A DNA stretch of 64,000 nucleotides from positions 62,001 to 126,000 of the forward strand of contig CAIJZY010000007.1 of the NCBI GenBank assembly GCA_903825285.1, read 5' to 3'. The notes beneath the pieces are model-generated. The model saw nothing but the letters and a program-made list of their open reading frames with translations, had not been told where the DNA came from and ran no database searches. The first letter of the stretch is position 1. Each line of letters starts with the position of its first letter. Positions 47,583 through 57,424 of the stretch are shown here, in pieces. The stretch comes from an uncultured Opitutia bacterium (GTDB taxonomy: Bacteria > Verrucomicrobiota > Verrucomicrobiia > Opitutales > Opitutaceae). Position numbers and translations under genes: made by a program.

Positions 47583-48512
47583 TTACGATCCGGGGGCGAA
47601 CGCGTCGCGCACCGGCTGGCCGTCAAGGTACGGCGGCAGCGGCAGGCCCAGCAGCCAGCACGCCGTCGCGCCGGTGTCCTCCGTCCGGACCTCGATCCGC
47701 ACGTTCTGCGTCAGGTCGTAGCCGGGTCGGACCCCGGGGCCGACCGCGACCCAGGGAATGTGACGGCTGCGGGGATCCTCGCCGCCGTGCGTCCGGCCCG
47801 CGCCGCCGTGGTCCGCCGAGAGCACCACAACAGTGGAGCCGCGCATCCCCGCGCGCTCGAGCGCGGCGAACACCTGCTCAATCGCGCGGTCGGTCCGCGC
47901 GATCTGCGCGAGCTGCTCCGGGGAGCCCCAGCCCTTCGCGTGGCCGACGACGTCCACGTCGGGAAAGTGGATGCACATCAGCGCGGGCCGGAAGGCCGTG
48001 ATGATCTTGGCCGCCTCGGCCGCGACCTCCTCGTCGCTGCACTTCCCGCCCGCCGCCGGCAGGAAGACGTGCGTGACCGCGCCGGAAGGGGCGAGCGCGA
48101 CAAACTTGGATTTCCCCGCCACCAGCGCCGTGTCGTAGCCCGCGCGCGTGGCCATTTCCAGCACCGTCGGCACCGCCGGGTAGGCCTGCTTGCCCGCCGG
48201 CAGGTCGCGGTTCCAGTCCACGTGGTGCTTGGCCGGGCTCACCCCCGTCAGCATGCTCGTGCACGACGGCAGCGTGATCGCCACCGAGGTGGTCCGCGCC
48301 CAGAACGTGTAGGCGCCCGTCCGCGCCATCGCATGGATCGTCGGCGTGTCCGCCAGCAGCGCGCAGTCGGGCCGCAGCCCGTCCACGATCAGGATCACCA
48401 CATGCTCGATCTGGGGCCGCGGCCGCACCGGGGTCGCCATGGCGGCCGTCCGGGACGCCGGCGACAGCAGCACCGCGGCCACCATCAGGACGGCGGAGGA
48501 GACGTGTCTCAT
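47583..48512 (-). CDS. Exported alkaline-phosphatase-superfamily phosphodiesterase (NPP type)
   Basis: 309 residues, ATG at 48512 with signal peptide (MRHVSSAVLMVAAVLLSPAS). Metal and nucleophile motifs of the NPP group: ILIVDGLRPDCALL, TLPSCTSMLTGVSPAKHHVDWN (catalytic Thr/Ser region), IHFPDVDVVGHAKGW and VVLSADHGGAGRTHG. Two zinc ions and a Thr nucleophile hydrolyse phosphodiesters or phosphonates. Divergent from a histidine phosphatase gene with 126 bases between starts, so both may be phosphate-responsive; no Pho box is recognisable by eye. Confidence 0.88.
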   Translation of the reverse strand: MRHVSSAVLMVAAVLLSPASRTAAMATPVRPRPQIEHVVILIVDGLRPDCALLADTPTIHAMARTGAYTFWARTTSVAITLPSCTSMLTGVSPAKHHVDWNRDLPAGKQAYPAVPTVLEMATRAGYDTALVAGKSKFVALAPSGAVTHVFLPAAGGKCSDEEVAAEAAKIITAFRPALMCIHFPDVDVVGHAKGWGSPEQLAQIARTDRAIEQVFAALERAGMRGSTVVVLSADHGGAGRTHGGEDPRSRHIPWVAVGPGVRPGYDLTQNVRIEVRTEDTGATACWLLGLPLPPYLDGQPVRDAFAPGS

Positions 48513-48638
48513 GAAGATTCCACTATTGGCTCCGCCGCGGCCGCAGCAAGCGGTTTGCTTTGACAAAGCCGGGCCCGGGCGCGTCGTTTTGCCGCATTTC
48601 CCACGCCTGGAAGGCCAGGGCAACCGGACCAGAAAACC

Positions 48639-49976
48639 ATGAATCCCATCCGCCGCCCGAGTTCGGGCTTTCACCTCCTGATTCGCCTGGCCGTCGGCCT
48701 GCTCCTGCTCGCCCCTTGGCTGGCGACCGCGGGCCGGGCCGCCGATGCCGACAGCGAGCTGAAGCTCGTCGTCATCCTGACGCGCCACGGCGTGCGTTCG
48801 CCGCTGCGCACGAATGAGCAGCTCGGGCAATACTCGGCGGAACCCTGGCCCGCCTGGTCTGTGGCGCCCGGCATCCTCACCCCGCACGGCAAGCAGGAGA
48901 TGCTGCTCATGGGGGCCTATTATCGGATGCGCTTGATCGACGAGGGGCTGCTCACCGGCCGCGTGGCCGACGACCTGCCGCGGATCTATTTCCGCTCGGA
49001 CAGCGACCAGCGCACCATGGAGACGGCGCGGGACTTGGCGGCAGGACTTGTCCCCGGCACCGACCCGGACCCGCACGCCCTGCCGCACCAGCAGGCGGAT
49101 CCGCTCTTTCAGCCGGTGAAGCTTAATCTCGGTTCGCCGGACCGCAACGCCGGCGTGGCGGCCGTGCTCGGCCGCGTCGGGCACGATCCGGCGAATGTCA
49201 TCCGGGCCAACCGCGCGGCCTTCCTCGCCCTGCAGCAGGTGCTCCTGGGGCCGTCGGGCGTGACGCCCGCCGGCAAGATCAACCTGCTCGACCTGCCCTC
49301 CGAGGTGCAGCCCGGCAAGCTCGACCACACCGTGGGGTTCGAGGGCCCGCTGCATGTCGCGGAGCAGATCGTGGACGCCCTCATCCTGGAGTACGCGGAG
49401 GGCCTGCCCATGTCGCAGGTCGGCTGGGGCCGCCTGTCCCCCGAGACGCTCACGCAGCTGATCCAGCTGCACGCGCTGCACTTTGACCTGGTCGGGGCGA
49501 CGTTCTATCCCGCCCAGGTGCAGGGCTCGAACCTCTCCAGCCATCTGCTCGACACGCTCGACCAGGCGGCCACGGGCCAGGCCCGCGCCGGCGCCTTCGG
49601 TCACCCCGGCCAGAACGTGGTGGTGGTGGTCGGACACGACACCAACATCGCGAACCTCGGCGGGCTGCTCGGACTCGGCTGGTGGCTGCCCGGCACGCAG
49701 GCCAATCCCGTCCTGCCCGGCGGCGCCCTCGTCTTCGAACTGCGCCAGCGCCGCAGCGACGGAAAGAAGGTTGTGCGGACCTACTACGTCAGCCAGACCC
49801 TGCTGCAGACGCGCGAGCTGAGCCCCCTCACGCTGGAGCACCCGCCCGCCCTCGCCCCGATCTACGTCCCAAACTGCAGCGAGCCCGGCCCGACCTGCGA
49901 CGTGCCCCTGGAGAAATTCACCGCGCTGCTCCGGCGCGTCATCGATCCCCGCTACGTGGTGCCCGGCGCCCCCTAG
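48639..49976 (+). CDS. Exported histidine acid phosphatase
   Basis: 445 residues; signal peptide about 1-34 (LAVGLLLLAPWLATAGRA). Catalytic LTRHGVRSPLRT with the nucleophile His50 and Arg residues, and VVVVGHDTNIANLGGLLGL with the proton-donor HD (~331), as in AppA/Agp-type phytase and glucose-1-phosphatase. Six cysteines fewer than eukaryotic phytases; bacterial length is normal. Acts in the periplasm on sugar or inositol phosphates. mnmA begins 18 bases downstream. Confidence 0.92.
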   Translation: MNPIRRPSSGFHLLIRLAVGLLLLAPWLATAGRAADADSELKLVVILTRHGVRSPLRTNEQLGQYSAEPWPAWSVAPGILTPHGKQEMLLMGAYYRMRLIDEGLLTGRVADDLPRIYFRSDSDQRTMETARDLAAGLVPGTDPDPHALPHQQADPLFQPVKLNLGSPDRNAGVAAVLGRVGHDPANVIRANRAAFLALQQVLLGPSGVTPAGKINLLDLPSEVQPGKLDHTVGFEGPLHVAEQIVDALILEYAEGLPMSQVGWGRLSPETLTQLIQLHALHFDLVGATFYPAQVQGSNLSSHLLDTLDQAATGQARAGAFGHPGQNVVVVVGHDTNIANLGGLLGLGWWLPGTQANPVLPGGALVFELRQRRSDGKKVVRTYYVSQTLLQTRELSPLTLEHPPALAPIYVPNCSEPGPTCDVPLEKFTALLRRVIDPRYVVPGAP

Positions 49977-49994
49977 CCCGCCGTCTTTCCCGCA

Positions 49995-51074
49995 GTGCCC
50001 GCCGAACGCATCCTCGTCGCCCTCTCCGGCGGAGTCGACAGCTCCGTCGCCGCGCTCCTGCTCAAGGAGCAGGGACACGACCTCGTCGGCGCGTACATGA
50101 AGAACTGGATCAACGAGGACGAGGTGATCGGCCATTGCCCGTGGCAGCAGGACATCGCGGATGCCCGGGCCGTCAGCGAGCAGCTCGGCATCGAGTTCCG
50201 CGTCGTGAACCTCATGGCCGAATACCGCGAGCGCGTCGTGGCGTACCTCCTTGACGGCTACGCCCGGGGCCTCACGCCCAACCCGGACATCATGTGCAAC
50301 CGCGAGATCAAGTTCGGCGTGTTCCGCGCCTGGGCGCGCGAGCACGGCTTCGCCGGCGTGGCGACGGGGCACTACGCGCGGCGCCTCGCCCAGTCCGACG
50401 GCACCTTCGCGCTGCACGAGGGCGCCGACGCGAACAAGGACCAGTCCTACTTCCTCGCGCTGCTCAGCCAGGCCCAGCTTGCCGACGCGCGCTTCCCGGT
50501 GGGCCATCTCGCGAAGCCCGAACTGCGCCGCCTCGCGCGCGCCGCCGGGCTCCCCACCGCCGACAAGAAGGACAGCCAGGGCATCTGCTTCATCGGCGAG
50601 GTGAAGATGGCGGACTTCCTGCGCGCCTACGTGCCCGACGCGCCCGGCCCGATCGTGCGGGCGCACGACGGCCGCGAGCTCGGCCAGCACCGCGGGCTGC
50701 ACTTCTACACGCTCGGCCAACGCCGCGGCATCGGCGTGCCCTCGAACACCGACCACGAGGCCTACGTCGTCGTCGGCAAGCGCGCGTCCGACCGCGCCCT
50801 GCTCGTCGCCTTCGACCACCCCGACGCGCCCGGGCTGTTCCAGGACGCGGTGCGCGTGCACTCCCTGAGCTGGCTCGGCGCGCCGGTGGAGGCGCCCCGC
50901 GCCCTCGAGGGCCGCGTGCGGTACCGCGACCCGCGCGTCGCGCTGGAGTTCATCCCCGAGGGCGGCGGCACGGCCCTGGTCCGCTTCCACGAGCCGCAGC
51001 GCGGCCTCGCGGCCGGCCAGATCCTCGCCCTCTACGACGGCGACCGCCTGCTCGGCGGCGGCGTGTACCAGTGA
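49995..51074 (+). CDS. mnmA: tRNA-specific 2-thiouridylase MnmA
   Basis: 359 residues from the GTG at 49995. PP-loop [15 protein letters not shown] (8-22), catalytic Cys101 in [18 protein letters not shown], and second catalytic Cys198 in [12 protein letters not shown], followed by [10 protein letters not shown] and a C-terminal beta barrel ending LLGGGVYQ. Thiolates U34 of Lys, Glu and Gln tRNAs with sulfur relayed from cysteine desulfurase. Cysteine spacing matches E. coli MnmA. The GTG is the only start giving the exact family N-terminus. Confidence 0.96.
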   Translation: MPAERILVALSGGVDSSVAALLLKEQGHDLVGAYMKNWINEDEVIGHCPWQQDIADARAVSEQLGIEFRVVNLMAEYRERVVAYLLDGYARGLTPNPDIMCNREIKFGVFRAWAREHGFAGVATGHYARRLAQSDGTFALHEGADANKDQSYFLALLSQAQLADARFPVGHLAKPELRRLARAAGLPTADKKDSQGICFIGEVKMADFLRAYVPDAPGPIVRAHDGRELGQHRGLHFYTLGQRRGIGVPSNTDHEAYVVVGKRASDRALLVAFDHPDAPGLFQDAVRVHSLSWLGAPVEAPRALEGRVRYRDPRVALEFIPEGGGTALVRFHEPQRGLAAGQILALYDGDRLLGGGVYQ

Positions 51075-51138
51075 CCGCGGCCGGCGGGGCGCGCCGCAAT
51101 ACGCGTGACGCGTCCCGGGTTTCTCCCACGATGCCGCC

Positions 51139-53313
51139 ATGAACGCGAAGGGCCTGCTCGCCGGCCTCGGCCGCCTGGCCGGGCGCGAGGCGCTATATCC
51201 CGACCTCCGCCGCGCCCTGCGCACGACGGCCGCGTTCATGGCGCCGCTGGTGCTCGCGCAACTCGGGCTGATCACCGGGCCCGCGGCCTTCGCGGCCATC
51301 GCCGCGCAGAACATCGCCCTCGTCGACGTGCGCGGCGCCTACCGCGGCCGCATCAGCCTGCTGCTGGCCATGGCGCTGATCCTCGCCGCCGCCACCGGGC
51401 TCGGCGCCGCGGCGTCCGGTCACCCCATTGGCGCGATCCTCGCCACGGTCCTCGTCGCGCTGGCGATGGGCGCGTGGCGCCACCTCAGCCCGGACTACGG
51501 CCCCTCCCTCGCCGCCGCCTCCGCCCTCCTCTTCCTCATCGGCCTGGCGCTGCCGGGCGCCCCGGCGGAGCAGTGCGCCGTCTATGCCCTTGGCGGCGGA
51601 CTCTGGGGCGTGGTCCTCCAGGCCTCGCTCTGGCCGTTCCGCCCGCAGCACCCGCTCCGCCAGACCGCCGCCGACACCTGGCTCGCCCTCGGCGAACTGT
51701 TCGCCGCGATGGCCTACGACGACACCCGCGACGAGGCCACCCGGCATGCGGAGATCGCCGCCCGGGAGACCGCGGTGCGCGCCACGCTGGACCGGACCAC
51801 CGCGCTGCTCGCCGCCGCGCCGGTCTCCCCGCTGCGCAGCCAGCTCGAGGCCCTGAACCTCTCCGCGGCCCGGGTGGCGACCCGCGCCGTGGTCTTTCAC
51901 GCCGCGCTCGACGCGCTCCGGGCGCGCCCCGAATTTCCGCGCATCACCGCCACGGTGCAGCCGCTGCTCACCTCGCTCACCAACACCAGCCGCACCCTGG
52001 CGCTGGCCATCGTGACCCGGCAGGCCTCGCAGCTCGCCACCAGCGAGGTCCGCCTCCAGCGGCTCGCCAACCTTGTCCAGGTGCTCCAGGCCCGCATCGC
52101 CGCGCACGCCGCCGACCCTTCCGTGGGCGCCGAGCTGGGCGACCTGCTCCGGCAGCTCGCCGAGCAGCTGCCCGTCCTGCGCCGGCAGCTGCGGGCCTCC
52201 ATCGACGACGGGCCCGAGGGCCGCGCCTGGTCGCTGGAGCTGTCCGACCTCGACACCTGGACCTTCCGGCCGCTGGCCGCCTCGCTGCACCTCAGCTGGC
52301 ACGTGGACGCGGCCCTGCGGCGCTTCACCGCGCGCCTCGGCGTGCTGCTGGTCCTCGGCGTGCTGATCTTCGAGTACGGCCACATCGCCCGCGGCTACTG
52401 GCTGCCGCTGACCATCGTCGTCGTCCTCCAGCCCGACTACGGTTCCACGCGCGTGCGCGCCGCCCAGCGCCTGTTCGGCACGCTGGCCGGCGGCGCCGTG
52501 GCCAGCCTGCTGCTTTTCCTCTCGCTCCCGCCCGCCGCGCTGCTGGCGGCCATCACCGTCACGATGTTCGGCTTTTCCTACCACCTCCGGCGGCACTACG
52601 CCATCGCCGTGTTCTACATCACGCTGATGATCGTGCTCCTCACCGAGGCGACGAGCGGGGTGACCGTGCAGTTCACGCTGGAGCGCTTCTTCGCCACGAT
52701 GGCCGGCGGCACCATGGCCATGCTGGCGGCGCTGCTGTTCTGGCCCGTCTGGGAGTGGCAGCGCTTTCCGGCCTTCCTCGCGGCCGCCCTGCGGGCGAAC
52801 CGCGACTTCCTCCATCTCCTCCATTCCCGCCTGCAAGCCGGCGGCGCCTACGACCCGGCGGTCGTCGCCGCCAAGCGCCACGCCGAGGCGGCCAACGGCG
52901 CGCTGTTCGCGTCGCTGCAGCGCATGGCCGGCGACCCCAAGCACCAGCAGGACCGGCTCGCCCAGGCCGCCGCCCTCGCCAACGGCAACCAGCGCCTCAC
53001 CCGCGCCCTCACCACTGTCGCCCTGCACCTGACCCCGGGCGCCCCGCTCGACCACCCCGCCGGGACGCGCTTCGTCGTTCTGGCGGCCGACGCCCTTGAC
53101 GCCCTGGCGCGTCACGCCGCGCCCGGGACAGGGCCCGCGCCGGACCTCGCCCCGCTGCGCGCGGCGCTCGACGCGTTCGAGGCCCCGCTGGCCACCGCCG
53201 GCGCCGACCAGCCGCACGCCCAGCGCGACCGGTGGATCTTCGGGCAGATGAGCCGGGCCGCCGTCGAGCTCGAGGCCATGCTGCTGGCCGCGCAGTCCGA
53301 GACCGCGACCTGA
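51139..53313 (+). CDS. FUSC-family membrane protein (YccS/aromatic acid exporter-like)
   Basis: 724 residues. Two blocks of about five to six transmembrane helices (~30-165 and ~405-545), each starting with a FUSC-type segment (FAAIAAQNIALVDVRGAYRGR; WLPLTIVVVLQPDYGSTRVR). A helical cytoplasmic domain (~170-395) lies between them, with another helical C-terminus. This duplicated layout is that of YccS/FUSC proteins and AaeB-type aromatic acid efflux. No partner AaeA-like gene lies nearby. Ends in front of the REPIN-like inverted repeat. Confidence 0.85.
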   Translation: MNAKGLLAGLGRLAGREALYPDLRRALRTTAAFMAPLVLAQLGLITGPAAFAAIAAQNIALVDVRGAYRGRISLLLAMALILAAATGLGAAASGHPIGAILATVLVALAMGAWRHLSPDYGPSLAAASALLFLIGLALPGAPAEQCAVYALGGGLWGVVLQASLWPFRPQHPLRQTAADTWLALGELFAAMAYDDTRDEATRHAEIAARETAVRATLDRTTALLAAAPVSPLRSQLEALNLSAARVATRAVVFHAALDALRARPEFPRITATVQPLLTSLTNTSRTLALAIVTRQASQLATSEVRLQRLANLVQVLQARIAAHAADPSVGAELGDLLRQLAEQLPVLRRQLRASIDDGPEGRAWSLELSDLDTWTFRPLAASLHLSWHVDAALRRFTARLGVLLVLGVLIFEYGHIARGYWLPLTIVVVLQPDYGSTRVRAAQRLFGTLAGGAVASLLLFLSLPPAALLAAITVTMFGFSYHLRRHYAIAVFYITLMIVLLTEATSGVTVQFTLERFFATMAGGTMAMLAALLFWPVWEWQRFPAFLAAALRANRDFLHLLHSRLQAGGAYDPAVVAAKRHAEAANGALFASLQRMAGDPKHQQDRLAQAAALANGNQRLTRALTTVALHLTPGAPLDHPAGTRFVVLAADALDALARHAAPGTGPAPDLAPLRAALDAFEAPLATAGADQPHAQRDRWIFGQMSRAAVELEAMLLAAQSETAT

Positions 53314-53375
53314 TTGGTGTCGCGGAGCCCGGGGCGGAGAAATTACCGGATATTGATTGCTGATGCAGTGACAGA

Positions 53376-53436
53376 TGTGGGAGCGAGCTTGCTCGCGACA
53401 TGCTGCCCCAAGGTCGCGAGCAAGCTCGCTCCCACA
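53376..53436. repeat. REPIN-like perfect inverted repeat resembling Pseudomonas REP
   Basis: A 24-base arm beginning tgtgggagcgagcttgct (53376-53399) is repeated exactly inverted at 53413-53436, with a 13-base loop (53400-53412). Each arm is itself nearly palindromic (gcgagc-tt-gctcgc). It sits between two convergent genes, a typical REP position, and could end transcription from both sides or stabilise 3' ends. The arm sequence is very like the GTGGGAGCGAGC-type REPs of Pseudomonas. Confidence 0.85.
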
Positions 53437-53481
53437 TTTGGACATAGAGCTTCCGCATCCGCGGGATCCGTGGGAAATAGC

Positions 53482-54477
53482 CTATTGGCCCAGCGGCGGC
53501 CACGCGCGGACCTCGGCGAAGGTCGGCTGGGTGCGGGCGTAGACGTCGCGGAGCCGGACGTACTCGGCATAGTCCACCACCCGCTCGGGATGCGACGCGC
53601 TGGCGACGACGAAGTCGGCCTCGGGCGGGTAGCAGGCGACATTCACCTGGGCATAAAACGCGTCGTCCGCCCGGCCGGCGGCATCGAGGTGCGCGGGCTC
53701 GAGACCGACGTTGTTCGGCACATCGGCGGCCTTGTAGCGGAGGTCGACGCTCCACCGGATGTGGTCGGAGTCGTTCGGCGTTGAGCAGTGCGGCGTGCGG
53801 TTCGTCATGAACACCGCGCCGCCCCGCGGGCAGGCCGCGGTGATCGCGCCCAGCGGGTCCGCGGGCAGGTCCTCGTCCCGGATCACCAGGAAATCCGCGT
53901 TGCCGCCCGTGCGGTGCGGGACGACCCCGCCCCGGTGCGTGCGCGGCAGGATCTGCATGCAGCCGTTCCGCGCCGTCGCGTCCACGAACGGCACCCAGCA
54001 CGTGATGATGAGGTGGGAGTCGCAGTGCTCCGCAAGGTAGCCGCTGTCCTGGTGCCACGGCACCACGCCGCGCCCGAAGTTCGGCAGCTTGGGCCGGATG
54101 CGGTAGGGCGAGGCCACGATCTCGCCCGAGCCCACCAGCGCGGCGGTGATGGCGAGCAAGGCCGGTTGCGTGATCAGCGCGAACATCTCGGGACAGTAAT
54201 AACCGCCGCCGCGCAGGCCGATGAGGGCACGCACGATCGCCTCGCCGACCTCCGGCGCGTCGCGGTGGATTGCGGCCAGCTGCCGGTCGAAGCCAAGTTC
54301 CTCGTGCAGCTCGGCCAGCCGGCCCTCCGCCAGGTGGCCGCGCGCGAGCCGGTTGATCTCGGCGTGCAGCGCGCCGCGGAGGGGCTCGAGCTCCGACGCC
54401 AGAAAAGCGTCGGGCACGATCAGGTAGCCCTGCTCGTGAAAAAATTCGACCTGCCGGGGGTGCAGCGGCGGACGCAT
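53482..54477 (-). CDS. Phytanoyl-CoA dioxygenase (PhyH) family protein
   Basis: 331 residues from the ATG at 54477. FFHEQGYLIVPDAFL opens the domain as usual; the Fe(II) HxD pair is in VVPWHQDSGYL; NGCMQILPRTHRGG and the distal histidine in MTNRTPHCS, with Arg in DHIRWSVDLRY for 2-oxoglutarate, complete the double-stranded beta-helix. Fe(II)/2-oxoglutarate oxygenases of this family hydroxylate diverse small molecules, including ectoine. Neighbours give no substrate hint. Confidence 0.9.
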   Translation of the reverse strand: MRPPLHPRQVEFFHEQGYLIVPDAFLASELEPLRGALHAEINRLARGHLAEGRLAELHEELGFDRQLAAIHRDAPEVGEAIVRALIGLRGGGYYCPEMFALITQPALLAITAALVGSGEIVASPYRIRPKLPNFGRGVVPWHQDSGYLAEHCDSHLIITCWVPFVDATARNGCMQILPRTHRGGVVPHRTGGNADFLVIRDEDLPADPLGAITAACPRGGAVFMTNRTPHCSTPNDSDHIRWSVDLRYKAADVPNNVGLEPAHLDAAGRADDAFYAQVNVACYPPEADFVVASASHPERVVDYAEYVRLRDVYARTQPTFAEVRAWPPLGQ

Positions 54478-54530
54478 CACGGCGGGAAAATGCCCAGCCG
54501 CGCGCGGAGCGCAAGCCTTGCGGTCCGGGC

Positions 54531-55163
54531 TCAGCGCATGACCGCGAGGGCCAGGCTGACCGCGAAGCCGAGGAAAACGACGCCCAGCGCGCGGTCGATC
54601 CAGTGCCCGTGGCGCAGGAACCGGCGGCGCACGCCGTCGCGGGTGAACATGACGGCGACCAGCGTGAACCACCCCATCGTGGCCAGCGCCATCCACAGCC
54701 CGTAGCCGGCCTGGATCAGCTTGGGCGTCCGCGGATTCACCACCATCACGAACAGCGACAGGAAGAACAGCGTGGCCTTGGGGTTCAGCGCGTTCGTGAG
54801 GAAACCCGTGGCGAACGCCCCGTGCGACTTCGGCGGCGCGACCGGGCTGGCGCCCGGGTCCGCCTCACCGCGCGGCCGCGCCCGCAGCGACTGCAGGCCG
54901 AGCCACGCGATGTAGACTGCGCCGGCGGCCTTCGCGACGTTGAACCACAGGACCGAGCCGCGGATCAGCAGGCCCAGCCCGAGCAGCGAGTACGAGACAT
55001 GCAGCAGGATGCCCGTGCCCACGCCGATGGCAGTCCAGACCGCGGTGCGGCGGCCGTGGACCAGGCTCTGCCGGAGCACGATCGCGAAGTCCGGACCGGG
55101 GCTGGCCACGGCCAGCAGGTGGGCCACGGCGACCTTTGCGAACTCGAGCCAGTAGTCGGACAT
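54531..55163 (-). CDS. LysE/RhtB-family amino acid exporter
   Basis: 210 residues with six hydrophobic segments. VAHLLAVASPGPDFAIVLRQSL near the N-terminus is the LysE signature (SPGPdfa), then AAGAVYIAWLGLQSLRAR and FATGFLTNALNPKATLFFLSLF. Exports amino acids such as homoserine, threonine or lysine. It starts 15 bases after a TPR lipoprotein gene, same direction. Confidence 0.92.
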   Translation of the reverse strand: MSDYWLEFAKVAVAHLLAVASPGPDFAIVLRQSLVHGRRTAVWTAIGVGTGILLHVSYSLLGLGLLIRGSVLWFNVAKAAGAVYIAWLGLQSLRARPRGEADPGASPVAPPKSHGAFATGFLTNALNPKATLFFLSLFVMVVNPRTPKLIQAGYGLWMALATMGWFTLVAVMFTRDGVRRRFLRHGHWIDRALGVVFLGFAVSLALAVMR

Positions 55164-55178
55164 CCGTCGGCCGGCCGC

Positions 55179-55679
55179 TCAGGGGGCGAGTTGCTTGAAA
55201 TCCGGGTCGGCCAGCATGCGGTCGAGCTCGCGGTTCTCGGCAAACCGCCGCAGCGACCGGTCGTTGGGCAGATCGCGCCGCGCCTGTTCCAGCGTCGCCC
55301 GCGCGTCGTCCGCCTGGCCCAGCAGGGCCAGCACGTACACCTGCTGGAGCACGGGGGCGGATTCGTCCGGGTGACGCTTCGCGACCGCCCGCGCGGCCTT
55401 GAGGGCCTGGCCGTAGGCGTCCTTCGCGTCGCCGCGCCGGTCGAGCCGGCGGCGCGCGGAGCCCAGCGCCAGCCAGTAGTCGGCGTTGTCGGGACAGGCC
55501 TCGACCGCCTGGGACATGAGCTTCTCCGCCCGCGCGTAATCGCGGAGCGTCAGCGCAAAGCTGGCCTCGCTCGCCAGGCTCGCGCCCTGCTTGCGCTGGA
55601 GCGGCGTGACCTCCTTCGGTCCGCAGCCGGTGAGGCCGGCGGCGAGCAGGCCGAGGAGCACGGGGAAAAGGCGACGCAT
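55179..55679 (-). CDS. Lipoprotein with TPR-like repeats
   Basis: 166 residues from the ATG at 55679. Lipobox LLAAGLTGC (Cys ~20) follows a short basic N-terminus, so the protein is lipid-anchored. Two to three TPR-like helical pairs follow (LTLRDYARAEKLMSQAVEAC, DYWLALGSARRRLDRRGDAK, LQQVYVLALLGQADDARATL). 31 bases upstream lies the GspE/PilB-type ATPase gene in the same direction. A pilotin or assembly role is possible but only from context. Confidence 0.82.
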   Translation of the reverse strand: MRRLFPVLLGLLAAGLTGCGPKEVTPLQRKQGASLASEASFALTLRDYARAEKLMSQAVEACPDNADYWLALGSARRRLDRRGDAKDAYGQALKAARAVAKRHPDESAPVLQQVYVLALLGQADDARATLEQARRDLPNDRSLRRFAENRELDRMLADPDFKQLAP

Positions 55680-55710
55680 GGCGGAAAAGTCGGGGCGCGC
55701 CCCGGCGGCC

Positions 55711-57420
55711 TCACAGGTCCGGCGGGACCGTGGCGATGGCCTCCTCGAGGGTGGTGATGCCATCCTTGACCTTGAGCAGGCTGTCCTGGTGAAGCGACTT
55801 CATGCCCCCGCGCATCGCGACCCGCTTCAGCTCGGCAGTCTCGACCTCCTTGTTGATCGCATCGACGAGCTCGTCGTTCGAGACCATCAGCTCGTGGATG
55901 CCGACCCGGCCCTTGTAGCCGCTGCCGCCACACTTGGAGCAGCCGCGCGGGTTGTGCCGGTAGATCGTGCCGCTCCAGCTGATGCCCCGCTCGAGGATCT
56001 CCTTCTCGCGGCCCTGCGGCTGGTAGCTGACGCGGCAGGTCTTGCAGACCCGGCGCATCAGGCGCTGGGAGCAGACGCACAGGAGAGAGGACGAGATCAT
56101 GAACGGCTCGATGCCCATGTCGGTGAGGCGGGCCACCGTGCTCGGCGCGTCGTTCGTGTGCAGCGTGCTCATGAGCAAGTGACCGGTGAGCGCGGCCTCG
56201 ACGGCGACGTCAGCCGTCTCCTTGTCGCGGATCTCACCGACGAGGATGATGTCGGGGTCTTGCCGGAGGAAGGAGCGCAGCGCGCTCGCGAACGTCAGGC
56301 CGATCTGCCGGTGCATCTGCATCTGGTTGATGCCCATCAGCGTGTACTCAATCGGGTCCTCCGCCGTGCGGATGACCAGCTCCGGCGAGTTGATCTCGTT
56401 GAGCGCGGAGTAGAGGGTCATCGACTTGCCCGAGCCGGTCGGGCCGCAATGCAGGATCATGCCGTACGGCTGGCGGATGACCTCGCGGTAGCGGACCAGC
56501 GCCTCCTCGGAGAAGCCGAGCGCGGGCAGCGGCAGCGTGGCCTTCTGCTTGTCGAGGATACGCATGACCAGCCCCTCGCCGTGGTTCAGCGGCGCGGTCG
56601 AGACGCGCAGGTCGAGGTCGAGCGACTTCTTGGTGAACTGCTTGAAGACAATGCGCCCGTCCTGCGGCAGCCGCCGCTCGGCGATGTCCAGGTTACACAT
56701 GATCTTGATGCGCGCGACGAGCGCCGGGCCGACCTTGGCGGGCAGGCGGAGCTTTTCCTGGCACAGGCCGTCGATGCGGTACCGGACAATGATCTCGTTC
56801 TCCTGCGGCTCGACGTGGATATCGCTCGCCCCCGCGAAGTAGGCGTCCTCGATCACGCGGTTCGCGAGCTGGATGATCGGGCCGGACTCCTCGTTGACGG
56901 ACTCCTCCTCGCCGACCTGCAGGGCCGTGCCGAACTCCGCGCCGATCTGCTGGACGACGTCGTCGAAGCCCGTCGCGCGGTTGTCCTGTCCCTGGCTGAA
57001 CTTGTCGCGGATGTCCTTCTCGCGGCCGAGCATCCGGACAACCCGCAGGCCGGTCATCTCGTGGATCTTGGCCGGGACGGTGACCTCAAAGGGGTTGGCG
57101 AACACCACCAGCAGCAGGTCGCCGACCGTGCCGACCGGGATGACGAGGTTCTCCTCGCAGAATTCCCGCGGGATGCGCTCGAAGGTGCCGGGGGTGACGC
57201 GGAAGCGGACGATGTTGTAGGGCGCGAGGCCGAGCGCCCGGCCCTTGGCGACGAGGATCTGGAGCGGCGTGACGCGGTACTCCTCCTGCAGCAGCCGGTC
57301 GAGGGCGTCGCCGTTCAGGTCGGCGGTCACCGCCGCGATCACGTCGCGCTGCCGGCCGGAGATGCGGCCCATCTCGACGAGCTTGGCGACGATCTGAGTC
57401 TGGACTTTTCCCAGGGGCAT
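55711..57420 (-). CDS. Type II secretion / type IV pilus assembly ATPase (GspE/PilB)
   Basis: 569 residues. N-terminal MshEN/GspE_N-type domain (~1-150), Walker [16 protein letters not shown], Asp box ASDIHVEPQ, Walker B-like [12 protein letters not shown], His box [17 protein letters not shown] and a tetracysteine zinc site (CKTC ... CSKC) in the C-domain. Powers pilin or pseudopilin assembly at the inner membrane. It starts 4 bases after a gene for a companion protein. The pilin-like gene at 26.5 kb could be its cargo. Confidence 0.94.
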   Translation of the reverse strand: MPLGKVQTQIVAKLVEMGRISGRQRDVIAAVTADLNGDALDRLLQEEYRVTPLQILVAKGRALGLAPYNIVRFRVTPGTFERIPREFCEENLVIPVGTVGDLLLVVFANPFEVTVPAKIHEMTGLRVVRMLGREKDIRDKFSQGQDNRATGFDDVVQQIGAEFGTALQVGEEESVNEESGPIIQLANRVIEDAYFAGASDIHVEPQENEIIVRYRIDGLCQEKLRLPAKVGPALVARIKIMCNLDIAERRLPQDGRIVFKQFTKKSLDLDLRVSTAPLNHGEGLVMRILDKQKATLPLPALGFSEEALVRYREVIRQPYGMILHCGPTGSGKSMTLYSALNEINSPELVIRTAEDPIEYTLMGINQMQMHRQIGLTFASALRSFLRQDPDIILVGEIRDKETADVAVEAALTGHLLMSTLHTNDAPSTVARLTDMGIEPFMISSSLLCVCSQRLMRRVCKTCRVSYQPQGREKEILERGISWSGTIYRHNPRGCSKCGGSGYKGRVGIHELMVSNDELVDAINKEVETAELKRVAMRGGMKSLHQDSLLKVKDGITTLEEAIATVPPDL

Positions 57421-57424
57421 GGCG

